Origin: Ruminococcaceae bacterium AB4001
Lineage (GTDB): Bacteria; Bacillota; Clostridia; Saccharofermentanales; Saccharofermentanaceae
Length of the DNA: 64,000 nt
NCBI GenBank assembly: GCA_000621765.1
Contig: JHXJ01000015.1
Location: 16,224 to 80,223, forward strand
Reading direction: 5' to 3'
The notes under the pieces are model-generated. The model was not told the origin of the DNA, made no database searches, and worked only from the letters and a program-made list of their open reading frames with translations. Position 1 is the first letter of the stretch; every line of letters starts with the position of its first letter. Positions 34,425 through 42,278 of the stretch are shown one piece after another. Position numbers and translations under genes: made by a program.

Positions 34425-34865
34425 ATGATGAAGAAAAAAGCAATGCTTTCGATTATCAGCATTATTCTTTTGGTAATAGGCTTGTTGCTTTATCTGTTTA
34501 TAAACAGAGATGCTTATGTCTCAAGAGTTCTCATTAAGGTATTACCTATTCAAACTGCAGTTGACGATAGTTTTTTCGTCAGATTAATAAGAAGTTTTGG
34601 CGCAGATTTTTTATGGTCAGCATCCTTTACGCTTATTGTTCAGCGCATTGTCTGGCTTGAGAATAAGAAAACGTTTTTATTGTTGTTGTGTAGTTTACTT
34701 GGGATGATATTTGAATTAATGCAATTGATCGGAATAGCAGCAGGAACTGCAGATATAACTGATGTGGGCGTGTATTTGCTTGGAAGTATATTTGCAGTTG
34801 CAATAATAAAAGGAGGCAAACTATATGAAAAAAAGTCAGATGTTAGCGTTGGTAATGGCCATTAG
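34425..34865 (+). CDS. Small VanZ-like membrane protein
   Basis: 146 aa with four hydrophobic segments (~8-26, ~57-75, ~83-105 and ~112-128). FGADFLWSASFTLIVQ and the later FELMQLIGIAAGTADITDVGVYLLG resemble VanZ-like small membrane proteins (E..Q...GTxDxxD pattern). Some VanZ-like proteins affect sensitivity to cell-wall antibiotics; nothing here proves that. The 3' end overlaps the next gene by 41 bp in a different frame. Confidence 0.6.
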   Translation: MMKKKAMLSIISIILLVIGLLLYLFINRDAYVSRVLIKVLPIQTAVDDSFFVRLIRSFGADFLWSASFTLIVQRIVWLENKKTFLLLLCSLLGMIFELMQLIGIAAGTADITDVGVYLLGSIFAVAIIKGGKLYEKKSDVSVGNGH

Positions 34866-35754
34866 TATTTTTATGTCATTTGCGTTAGGTAGTTCAAGCA
34901 GTTCATCTGATTCAAACAAGCCTATAACAGGCACTTCAGGTTCTGAAGAAAACAACTCTGATTCTCAGACTGAAGAGACAGAAAGCACTACAACTACAGC
35001 AAAGACGCTTGCTCCTACTATCGATGAAGAAGTCGTTTTTGATGAAGATGGTATAAAAATCACTGCAAAGGAATACACTTCAGACTCTCTCTGGGGAGAC
35101 GGTATCAAGTTCTTGATTGAAAATGAAACAGAACAGAACGTTACGGTAGGAATAACAGCACTTATAGTAAACAACTATATGATTACTGATTCTTTTGTTG
35201 CATCTGTTGCTGCAGGAAAGAAAACAAACGAGACAATGAACTTAAGCTCTTCACAACTTAAAGCGGCTGGTATCGATGTAATTGGTCAGATTGAAGTTTA
35301 TTTCCATATCTATGATTCGGATACATGGGGAAATATTGTTGATACCGATTGCATTACAATTAAGACCTCATTATATGACCAGATGGATACAACGGTTGAT
35401 GATGAAGGCCAGGTTCTTTATGATGAGGATGGTGTTAAGATCGTCGGTAAATATGTTAATGATTCCGATTTCTGGGGCGCAGCTGTTTTGCTTTATATTG
35501 AAAACAATTCCGGAAGAAATGTTCTTGTTCAAGCAGATAATCTTTCGGTAAATGGCTTTACAATTGATGCGCTGTTTAGCTGTACTGTTTATGACGGTAA
35601 GATGGCATACGACGATATTACATTGTTCAGCACTGATTTAGAAGAAAATGATATAAAGACAGTAGAAGAGATTTCTTTGGAATTCAAGATTATTGATCCT
35701 GATTCTTACAACACTTTGACTCAAACTGACGAAATAACTTTCTACACAAAATAA
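34825..35754 (+). CDS. Secreted protein with two tandem copies of a beta domain
   Basis: 309 aa. Starts inside the end of the previous gene with SD AGGAGG 8 nt upstream of ATG. N-terminal signal-like segment (~5-20) without a lipobox cysteine, followed by a Ser/Thr-rich linker. Two similar units follow: DEDGIKITAKEYTSDSLWGDGIKFLIEN... near 69 and DEDGVKIVGKYVNDSDFWGAAVLLYIEN... near 198, each ~100 residues, an internal duplication. Resembles uncharacterised extracellular immunoglobulin-like domains of Firmicutes. Function unknown. Confidence 0.7.
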   Translation: MKKSQMLALVMAISIFMSFALGSSSSSSDSNKPITGTSGSEENNSDSQTEETESTTTTAKTLAPTIDEEVVFDEDGIKITAKEYTSDSLWGDGIKFLIENETEQNVTVGITALIVNNYMITDSFVASVAAGKKTNETMNLSSSQLKAAGIDVIGQIEVYFHIYDSDTWGNIVDTDCITIKTSLYDQMDTTVDDEGQVLYDEDGVKIVGKYVNDSDFWGAAVLLYIENNSGRNVLVQADNLSVNGFTIDALFSCTVYDGKMAYDDITLFSTDLEENDIKTVEEISLEFKIIDPDSYNTLTQTDEITFYTK

Positions 35755-35839
35755 GCATCAATAACGGAGTTCGACGTTTCTTGGTTTTACACCGAGAGAA
35801 AATGTGATCGTTAAAACGAGTAATTCATAAGGAAAATAG

Positions 35840-35879
35840 CACCTGTAAGGACTTGTAATTCTTGCAGGTGTTATATTTT
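35840..35879 (+). terminator. Terminator after the tandem-domain gene
   Basis: Stem CACCTGTAAG / CTTGCAGGTG (one G-T pair), 11-nt loop, then TTATATTTT. Confidence 0.75.
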
Positions 35880-36009
35880 GGTGTCTGTGTTTTTCTGGAA
35901 ACATAACCATATGTGAATGAGCATAGTTTTTTTGTTAATGGGGCGTTTTTTAGTTTAATAGGAGCAACAAAAACTAATGAGCAATAATACATAAGACAGA
36001 CAACCATTA

Positions 36010-36350
36010 TCAGTTACAAATCCTGATCTTGCTAAAGAATGGGACTATACTAAAACGCACCTTTAACACCGGATGATGTAACTTCTGGATCGGGAAAAAG
36101 GATTTTGGGATATGTGATAAAGGGCATGAATGGGAAGCCGCGATTTATTTGAGGAATAAAGGTGCGGGATGCCCTATTTGTGCGCGGAGAAAACGCGTAT
36201 TGAATATTGACACCAATGAAACATATAACTCTATCAGAGAAGCTGGACGAATTCTTGGTATAAGCGAATAAGGTATAAGTCTATGTTGAAAAGGGAAAAC
36301 CAAGACTGCTGGTGGATATCATTGGAAATATGTAGAGGGAAAATATGCGC
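36010..36350 (+). pseudogene. Decayed zinc-ribbon / NUMOD1-like gene
   Basis: Fragments in shifting frames: from 36010 SVTNPDLAKEWDYTKTHL then a stop; from ~36067 in another frame TPDDVTSGSGK; from ~36090 in a third frame GICDKGHEWEAAIYLRNKGAG followed by CPICARRKR; then DTNETYNSIREAGRILGISE, TAA (36269), GISLC, TGA, KGKTKTAGGYHWKYVEGK in the same frame. The first parts match the zinc-ribbon repeats (NPELAKEW...GHEW...CPIC) of phage-like and endonuclease-associated proteins. The last part matches a NUMOD1 DNA-binding module (S...A...LGI...GGYHWKY). At least two frameshifts and two stops are present, and no start codon is visible. The remaining intergenic sequence from 35880 to 36456 shows no other gene. 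Confidence 0.8.
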
Positions 36351-36456
36351 TCCCTCTCAAAACTGAAAGGGAGCATTTGGTTCTTTCTGATGTGTTAATT
36401 GCTCAACTAGTGGAAATTGCGTTCAAAATGATCATTTCGAACGCAAATGATATTTA

Positions 36457-37587
36457 TCAGGTATACGTTCCCAGATAAGCAAATTCCGTAGGTTCTGCAT
36501 CAAGCTCGCAGAGGAGGGCGATGACTTCGTCTGAGTAGACGGAAGCTTCGAAGTCGAGATAGAACATGAATTCGAAATCTTTACCGGCGATCGGACGTGA
36601 CTCAATCTTTGTGAGGTTGAGTCCAAGAGCTGAGAACTTTGCAAGTGTGTCAGCGAGTGCACCAGGAGTGTGACCGAGAGCGAGCATAACGGATGTCTTG
36701 GAAGCGCCGGGGAAGATCATGAGTTCTTTGGTGATGCAGATGAATCTAGTGTAATTGTTGTCAGTATTCTGGATGTCATCCTTGATAGCCTCAAGACCAT
36801 AGAGCTGCTGGCAGTCATCAGATGAGATCGCAGCGACGTCTTTTCTACCGGAGTCAGCAACATTCTTTGCAGCGACAGCAGTGTTCTCGACGATGTTGAC
36901 CTTGATATCCGGGTGCTCTTTGAGGAACTTGCTGCACTGGCCGATTGCCTGGTTGTGGGAATAGACTTCGCGGATATCCTCAAATCTTGCGCCGTGATTT
37001 GCGAGGAGCTTGTGGCTGATCCTTAATTTGAAATCTCTTACGATGTGGAAATTGTGTCCGACCATGAGGTCATAAACCTGGGTTACGGAACCGAATGAAC
37101 TGTTTTCGATAGGGAGGATGCCGAATTTGCAAAGGCCGGACTCGACTGCCTGGAAGACACCGTCGAAAGTCCTGAAATACATGATGTTGGGATGGCTGAA
37201 GATCTTGTCTGTGGCGATCTGGGAGTAAGCGCCTTCGATGCCCTGGCAGGCGACCATGGGTGACTTGGGAAGTTCCTTAGGAGTTGTCTCCAAAGCCTTC
37301 TTGATCTGGTCTGCAAGCTCTGTGCGTGTGCCGTATTCCGTGTTGCGGTATGAGTGACTCAGATTGAACATCGTGGTGAACAATACACGCTCGTAGTTAT
37401 CGATAAGTGAGTTTGAGCTTTCAAGTCCCGCCAGATAACTGCGCTCGTAGCGTCTGCTCTTCAATGCGATCTCGGATTTGCTCAAAGTCTCATTCGCTTT
37501 CTTGCTCGCTTCCAAGCGTTCCGCGAAAAGCTCCTTGATCTGCTCGTCGATCTCTTCGATTCTTTTGCCTGCCTGTTTCTGTGTCAT
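36457..37587 (-). CDS. pheA: Bifunctional chorismate mutase / prephenate dehydratase (PheA)
   Basis: 376 aa. Residues ~8-90 are an AroQ-type chorismate mutase (RIEEIDEQIKELFAERLEASKK). From ~108 comes prephenate dehydratase (GIEGAYSQIATDKIF, GILPIENSSFGSV, YSHNQAIGQCSKFL), with the catalytic Thr in DNNYTRFICI. A C-terminal ACT domain (~300-370) carries ESRP, the phenylalanine-binding motif, so feedback inhibition by Phe is expected. It converts chorismate to phenylpyruvate for Phe synthesis. Minus-strand SD GGAGGAAAAGAAC precedes the ATG. Transcription is controlled by the attenuator at 37613-37763. Confidence 0.95.
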   Translation of the reverse strand: MTQKQAGKRIEEIDEQIKELFAERLEASKKANETLSKSEIALKSRRYERSYLAGLESSNSLIDNYERVLFTTMFNLSHSYRNTEYGTRTELADQIKKALETTPKELPKSPMVACQGIEGAYSQIATDKIFSHPNIMYFRTFDGVFQAVESGLCKFGILPIENSSFGSVTQVYDLMVGHNFHIVRDFKLRISHKLLANHGARFEDIREVYSHNQAIGQCSKFLKEHPDIKVNIVENTAVAAKNVADSGRKDVAAISSDDCQQLYGLEAIKDDIQNTDNNYTRFICITKELMIFPGASKTSVMLALGHTPGALADTLAKFSALGLNLTKIESRPIAGKDFEFMFYLDFEASVYSDEVIALLCELDAEPTEFAYLGTYT

Positions 37588-37612
37588 GTTCTTTTCCTCC
37601 GTGAAATAAAAA

Positions 37613-37639
37613 GTCCCGCAGTTTTGTTCACTGCGGGGC
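37613..37639 (-). terminator. pheA attenuator terminator
   Basis: Minus strand GCCCCGCAG-TGAACAAAA-CTGCGGGAC followed by TTTTTATTT, between the leader peptide and pheA. Its 5' arm plus loop (GCAGTGAAC, 37626-37634 region) is exactly complementary to GTTCACTGC (37678-37686), which overlaps the leader stop codon, giving a mutually exclusive antiterminator. Confidence 0.9.
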
Positions 37640-37677
37640 TCTGTTATCTAAACTTGATAAATGTAATCTATTTACAT

Positions 37678-37686
37678 GCAGTGAAC
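37678..37686 (-). promoter_or_regulatory. Antiterminator arm of pheA leader
   Basis: Minus strand GTTCACTGC, starting in the TAG stop of the leader peptide. Pairs 9/9 with the 5' part of the attenuator. A ribosome that finishes the leader would cover it and allow termination; one stalled on the Phe codons would leave it free. Confidence 0.8.
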
Positions 37687-37751
37687 TAATTACCCCTATT
37701 CGTAAAGGCAAAAAAGAAAAAGTCACGCCATGTAAATGCATATTTATTCAT
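37686..37751 (-). CDS. pheL: Phe-rich leader peptide (pheL-like)
   Basis: 21 codons from ATG 37751 to TAG 37686. Six of 21 residues are Phe, five of them clustered as FFFFAF at residues 11-16, and Trp and Tyr also occur. The arrangement is that of E. coli pheL: leader peptide, antiterminator arm at the stop codon, terminator, then pheA. TATAAT lies 6 nt before the ATG and there is no SD, so it is probably translated as a leaderless message. Confidence 0.88.
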   Translation of the reverse strand: MNKYAFTWRDFFFFAFTNRGN

Positions 37752-37757
37752 GCGGCA

Positions 37758-37785
37758 ATTATATACTTTTCAGCAAGAATGTAAA
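37758..37785 (-). promoter_or_regulatory. pheL-pheA promoter
   Basis: Minus strand TTTACA, 16-bp spacer, TATAAT (37758-37763), six bases, then ATG 37751. The expected +1 falls at or next to the ATG. Confidence 0.75.
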
Positions 37786-38067
37786 CACTTTTGTTGAAAT
37801 CTGTTCGAAAAGTTTTCCTGCCCGCCCCTTATCGCGCCGACAATGTATACATATAAAACGGCATGTTTTCCGACAAGCTTTCCGACAAAACCTCTGAAAA
37901 CCTTGCAGATTATTACAAAAATCATCCTGCGGGCTGCCATTTCCCCTGCAAAACCCCTGAAAAAACCGACAAGGAAATATATATCCGGGAATGGTATTTT
38001 CGGAGGGAATCCGACATAAAACCGCTCCAATATTAAAATAATATAATTTATGCTACAATTACTGCCG
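37786..38067. other. Intergenic region between pheA leader and murT-like gene
   Basis: No gene seen. Contains four copies of CCGACAA (37837, 37870, 37882, 37966) and one CCGACAT (38011). TATAAT at 38042 and an extended -10 TGCTACAAT at 38051-38059 lie just before the next gene. Confidence 0.5.
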
Positions 38068-39417
38068 ATGAAGATCAGAGTGTTTACAGCAATCCTTGTT
38101 TGTAAGGTTATAAGATGCTTGGCTAAACTTATGGGCCGCGGCTCAAGTTTGCCGGGAAAGTATGCTCTTAAGATATGCCCCGACATCCTTTCGTGCCTGA
38201 AGCTCCCTGAGCTTTCTATTGCTGTGACCGGCTCCAACGGCAAGACTTCCACGGTCGAGATGATCGCTCATGTACTCAAGAACAACGGCCTCAGCGTTGC
38301 CTATAACAAGGAAGGTTCAAACCAGATCGAAGGCGTCGTCACTTTCCTTATCGGCGATTCTACCATGGGCGGCAAGGTCAAGAGCGACGTGGTCCTGTTA
38401 GAAGCCGACGAGAGATATTCGAGACACATCTTCAAGTATTTCCACCCGAAGTATTTTGTCATTAATAACCTGTATAGGGACCAGATGACCAGAAACGGCC
38501 ATCCCGAGTTTATCAAGAGCATCATCGGCCAGGCTATCTACGACGACATGACGCTTATCTTAAACGCCGATGATCCGCTCGTTGCAAGTTTCGGCAAGGG
38601 AAGAGAAGGCACGATCTATTTCGGTGCGGACAATCTCCCGACCGACGTGAAGACTCACGAAGGAATTTATGATGACGGCAAATACTGCCCCATCTGCAAG
38701 TCTCCGATGGAGTACGAGTATTACCACTATAACCACATCGGCAAGTTCAGATGCACGTCCTGCGGTTTTGCAAGACATGATACGGATCACGCGCTGACTT
38801 CGACACAGGAGACAGCAGACGGCAAGGCTTCCGTCACGATAGACAACAAATACAACATCCCGGTATTCTTCTCAGGCATCTACCATTGCTATAACATCCT
38901 TGCGGCATTCACGGCTTCCGCTGCCGCAGGCATCGATCCGGCAAAAGCTGCTGAGGCATTAGGCGGCTATATCTTAAAGTCCGGCCGTATTTCCGATTTT
39001 ACACTTGGCAAGACCGAAGGCAGGCTCCTTCTCTCAAAGCACGAAAACTCAGTATCCTACGACCGTTCTATCGATGTCGTCGTAAAGGACAAGAGAAAGA
39101 AGAGCGTCATGTTCATTGTCGACGCGATCTCGCGCAAATACTACACTTCCGATTCAAGCTGGCTCTGGGACATCGATTTCGAGAAACTTAAGAGCGCAGA
39201 CATCGACAGGATAATCCTTGCCGGACAGTACTGCGATGACCTGGCCGTCAGATTTGATCTCGCAGGGATCGACAGCGGAAAGATCAAGGTTTTCGAGCTC
39301 GTGACAGACGCGGCCGAATACTGCAGGAACGATCTCGATTCATTCCTTTACGTGATCACGTGTTTCTCCGATAAAGAGAAGATCCTTTCTGAAGTAACAA
39401 GGAGGGAGCTCGCATGA
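38068..39417 (+). CDS. MurT-like Mur ligase (divergent lipid II isoglutaminyl synthase subunit)
   Basis: 449 aa from ATG 38068, which gives the normal MurT beginning (...LMGRGSSLPGKYALKI); an in-frame ATG 18 bp upstream lies on the -10 region. Mur ligase P-loop TGSNGKTS near 54-61. The MurT zinc ribbon is present (CPIC...CTSC). The C-terminal DUF1727 region is altered: where MurT normally has ND..ADGRDVSW, this has VDAISRKYYTSDSSWLWD, and the NP.G segment reads SKHENS. MurT with GatD amidates D-Glu of lipid II; this one may do a changed reaction. It overlaps the GatD-like gene by 4 bp. Confidence 0.8.
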   Translation: MKIRVFTAILVCKVIRCLAKLMGRGSSLPGKYALKICPDILSCLKLPELSIAVTGSNGKTSTVEMIAHVLKNNGLSVAYNKEGSNQIEGVVTFLIGDSTMGGKVKSDVVLLEADERYSRHIFKYFHPKYFVINNLYRDQMTRNGHPEFIKSIIGQAIYDDMTLILNADDPLVASFGKGREGTIYFGADNLPTDVKTHEGIYDDGKYCPICKSPMEYEYYHYNHIGKFRCTSCGFARHDTDHALTSTQETADGKASVTIDNKYNIPVFFSGIYHCYNILAAFTASAAAGIDPAKAAEALGGYILKSGRISDFTLGKTEGRLLLSKHENSVSYDRSIDVVVKDKRKKSVMFIVDAISRKYYTSDSSWLWDIDFEKLKSADIDRIILAGQYCDDLAVRFDLAGIDSGKIKVFELVTDAAEYCRNDLDSFLYVITCFSDKEKILSEVTRRELA

Positions 39418-40136
39418 ACGTGAAGATCCTTTACCTTTATCCTGATTTCATGAATCTCTACGGCGACAACGGCAACGTCAGGATCCTCGAGCGCAGACTC
39501 CAAGACCAGGGTTTTGATGTCGAGACAGTAAGGAAAACCATCACTGATAAGGACATCTGCTTTGAAGACGTTGACTTCGTTTATATGGGCTCAGGTTTCG
39601 AGAGCAACAGAAACAAGGTTGCATCTCATCTTGCACAGTTCAGGGAAGGCCTTGTAAAAGCAATTGATGACGGCGTTCCGATGCTCTTTACCGGCAACAG
39701 CTACGACATCCTCGGCGATAAGATAGAGGGCGCCAACGGAGAGATTACACAGGGCCTTAAGTTATTTGATTTTAATTTCAAAGAACAGTCCGAAAAGCGT
39801 TTCACGGGCGACGTGGTCCTTGAAGATCCTGAGACAAAGGATATCCTGGTCGGCTTCGTTAACCGCGCCGGCGCTCCGGAAGACTGGGACGGATTTGCAT
39901 ATAACGCGATCAAGGTGATCGGAAATGTTCCGCTCAAGAAAGACGGCGTCAGGAAGAACAATCTTCTGGGCATAAGCCTCATTGGTCCCGTGCTCCTGAA
40001 GAACCCCAAGATCGCCGAATCCTTTGTCAGGATCATATGCGGACGCAAGGGGACAGAATACAAGGAAGTAAGCTATCCCAATTCCGAACGGAGCCACGAA
40101 AAGACACGCAAAGCCCTGCTTGAAGCGGAGGCCTGA
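39414..40136 (+). CDS. GatD-like class I amidotransferase homologue lacking catalytic residues
   Basis: 240 aa, ATG overlapping the MurT-like stop. The overall GatD pattern is clear (LYPDFMNLYGDNGN start; a GPVLLKNPKIAESF end corresponding to GPLLPKNPxLAD). The nucleophile region ICGGYQxLG reads LFTGNSYDILG, with Thr (residue 93) at the Cys position. The catalytic His of YLHGP is Ile190 (SLIGP). The GGGxDxEQ and GFENHGG motifs read GSGFESNR and GFVNRAG. So it cannot be a normal glutaminase; it may be structural, or bind another donor. Confidence 0.8.
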   Translation: MNVKILYLYPDFMNLYGDNGNVRILERRLQDQGFDVETVRKTITDKDICFEDVDFVYMGSGFESNRNKVASHLAQFREGLVKAIDDGVPMLFTGNSYDILGDKIEGANGEITQGLKLFDFNFKEQSEKRFTGDVVLEDPETKDILVGFVNRAGAPEDWDGFAYNAIKVIGNVPLKKDGVRKNNLLGISLIGPVLLKNPKIAESFVRIICGRKGTEYKEVSYPNSERSHEKTRKALLEAEA

Positions 40137-40185
40137 TTAAACGACAAAGATTATTGTGATATACTGATTAATCGGGAGGGATAAT

Positions 40186-41352
40186 ATGGCTGATACAATT
40201 AAATGCCCGAATTGCGGGTCCAATCTCACACTTAATGCAGATACACAAAAGCTTGAATGTCCGAACTGCGGATCGTTCTTCGATCCTTCTTCGCTCGCAG
40301 TAAAAGTAGAAGAACTCGAGGCAAAGAGGGCTGAACCGACAGATCCCGCACAGGACGTCAATTCTCCAGTCTCACAGGCCCAGGCGCAGGCACAAGCGCA
40401 AGCACAAGCACAAGCACAGGCTCAAACTCAGGCACAAACACAGGCGCAGGCACAGGTCCAGCCTGAGGGCGCACCGGAGCAGACCGAATTCGTCTGCAAT
40501 TCTTGCGGCGCCAAGCTCGTCACGGATTCACATACCGCTGCTACATTCTGCGCTTTCTGCGGCTCCCCGGCACTTGTCGGAAAGAGACTGACTGAGCAGT
40601 TCCAGCCGCAGTACATGATTCCTTTCAAATACTCAAGAAAGTCCGCTGAAGAAGCTTTCATCAAGTGGGCAGGAAAGGGCAAGTGGACACCGTTCGGATT
40701 CGTTTCAAAGAAGAACGTAGCTAAGATGACAGGTCTTTATGTACCGTTCTGGCTCTTCAACATCTATGCGACAGTCGACGCCAGCGGAACGGCTGACAAG
40801 ATACACTACAAGGGCGATGACGAGATCATCGAGACCTATTCTTTTGAGCGTCATGCAAATCCCGTCTGGACCAATGTCCCTTTGGACGGCGAGACGAGGA
40901 TCGACGACGCGTTGATGGAAGCAATTGAGCCTTTCGATTTCAAGGCGCTTATTCCTTATGATTACAGATATCTTCCGGGATTCTACGCAGACAGGTACGA
41001 CCTGACTCCGCAGGACCTTTCCGCACGTGCTACGAAGAGAGGCCTTGACGGCCTTGATAAAGCCCTCAAGGGTTCACTGAAGGGTACTTTCGACAGATAC
41101 AGGATCGCCAAGAACATGAGCAGGATCGATTCGATGGAAGCAAACTACGCGTTGCTGCCCATATGGTTCCTGTCTTATAAGTACCGCAATAAGTTCTACT
41201 ATTTCGCAATGAACGGACAGACAGGCGAAGTTGCCGGAACGATCCCGGTAAGCCCTGTTAAGAAGATGATGTTCTTCTTCATCGTCCTTGCTATTCTGGC
41301 CGTTATCACCAGGTTCGTCTTGGGTATTATCATGAGGGGGTTCTGGGGATGA
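40186..41352 (+). CDS. Zinc-ribbon protein with Gln-Ala repeat and C-terminal membrane anchor
   Basis: 388 aa; SD GGGAGGG 7 nt before ATG. First zinc ribbon CPNCGSN...CPNCGS (residues 6-28), a linker with a run of (QA)n repeats (~65-92), a second ribbon CNSCGAK...CAFCGS (~104-125), then a ~220-residue region shared with the gene at 9330, and one membrane segment (~360-382). It overlaps the TPM-domain gene by 4 bp, so the two proteins probably act together at the membrane. Function unknown. Confidence 0.78.
   Translation: MADTIKCPNCGSNLTLNADTQKLECPNCGSFFDPSSLAVKVEELEAKRAEPTDPAQDVNSPVSQAQAQAQAQAQAQAQAQTQAQTQAQAQVQPEGAPEQTEFVCNSCGAKLVTDSHTAATFCAFCGSPALVGKRLTEQFQPQYMIPFKYSRKSAEEAFIKWAGKGKWTPFGFVSKKNVAKMTGLYVPFWLFNIYATVDASGTADKIHYKGDDEIIETYSFERHANPVWTNVPLDGETRIDDALMEAIEPFDFKALIPYDYRYLPGFYADRYDLTPQDLSARATKRGLDGLDKALKGSLKGTFDRYRIAKNMSRIDSMEANYALLPIWFLSYKYRNKFYYFAMNGQTGEVAGTIPVSPVKKMMFFFIVLAILAVITRFVLGIIMRGFWG
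40375..40460 (+). repeat. CAGGCN/CAAGCN microsatellite coding for Gln-Ala
   Basis: About 14 near-identical 6-bp units (CAGGCG, CAAGCA, CAGACA...) in frame within the zinc-ribbon gene. Length can vary by slippage without breaking the frame when whole units change. Confidence 0.85.
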
Positions 41353-42233
41353 GTGAAAATCTTGAGATCAATGAGATCAATCAGAATCAGGACAAGGGCC
41401 CTAAGCTGTCGGTACTGTCCGAACTTAACGGCGCTTCCATCACCGTCGGAATCGCGCTGATAGTAATCATCATTTTGAGCATAGCGTTCTATATCTTCAT
41501 GAACCTGTCACCGAAGAAGACCGTCAAGGTCGTCGATGATGCAGGTCTCTTTACGGAAGATGAACTCGAAGACATCAAGGATGCCGCAAAGGATCTCTCG
41601 AAGGAGAAAGACATCAACGTCGTTATCGTTACGACGAAGGAAAAAGGCGGCAAATACACCAATTCCGATGAGGATGAGAAGAGATTTGCGGAAGATTATT
41701 ACATGAAGAGCGTAAAGACAGTGCCTCTCCAGAACAATTCCGGCGTCTGCATCCTGATCGATGTCACGCTCGATTACCAGGGCGGCAGATTCTTCTGGCT
41801 CTACACATACGGAACGGCTCATTTCGCAGTAAGCGACGATGAGTGCTACGGCCTTTTCAGAAGATACCTGGACCAGCTCGGAAGCGGTGAATACGGCACG
41901 GCTGTCGAAAACATCACTAAAGACCTTAACCGGTATTCATATCAGAGTTATACGGCGATCGTATTCTTTACGATAATTATCCCCATCGGCCTGTCTCTTA
42001 TCGTTACAGGCATGGCTTCGCCGAAGAGAAGGCTCGACAAGCTCCCTGCCATCAGCACTTATTCCATGCCCGGTTCTCATGAAGTCGATGCTAAGGATGT
42101 ATTCAAGAGCAAGAGGGTTATCCATCACGAGTCGTCAAGCAGCGGCGGAGGCGGTTACTCCGGCGGCGGTGGCGGCGGCTTCTCCGGTGGCGGAGGAGGC
42201 GGATTCTCCGGCGGTGGCGGCGGACGCTTCTGA
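41349..42233 (+). CDS. TPM-domain membrane protein with Gly-rich tail
   Basis: 294 aa. A membrane segment (~residues 35-55), then a TPM domain (~58-195: VKVVDDAGLFTEDELEDIKDAAKDLSKEKDINVVIVTT...), a second membrane segment (~205-225) and a tail of repeated GGGGGFS units, as is usual for this group (YgcG-like). TPM domains occur in chloroplast TLP18.3, an acid phosphatase involved in photosystem repair, and in many bacterial membrane proteins of unknown role. Translationally coupled to the zinc-ribbon gene. Confidence 0.85.
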   Translation: MSENLEINEINQNQDKGPKLSVLSELNGASITVGIALIVIIILSIAFYIFMNLSPKKTVKVVDDAGLFTEDELEDIKDAAKDLSKEKDINVVIVTTKEKGGKYTNSDEDEKRFAEDYYMKSVKTVPLQNNSGVCILIDVTLDYQGGRFFWLYTYGTAHFAVSDDECYGLFRRYLDQLGSGEYGTAVENITKDLNRYSYQSYTAIVFFTIIIPIGLSLIVTGMASPKRRLDKLPAISTYSMPGSHEVDAKDVFKSKRVIHHESSSSGGGGYSGGGGGGFSGGGGGGFSGGGGGRF

Positions 42234-42278
42234 TGTGTTAAAATATCGCGGATATTTTCAAGTAAGCGAAGGATAATT

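Noticed and set aside
36349..36374. GCTCCCT/AGGGAGC hairpin as a strong terminator
   Set aside because: Stem of 7 bp with a 12-nt loop and only ATTTGGTTCTTT after it; too weak to call.
37588..37763. T-box riboswitch before pheA
   Set aside because: No T-box core (TGGNACCGCG-like) or specifier stem; the Phe-rich ORF and pairing arms explain the terminator better.
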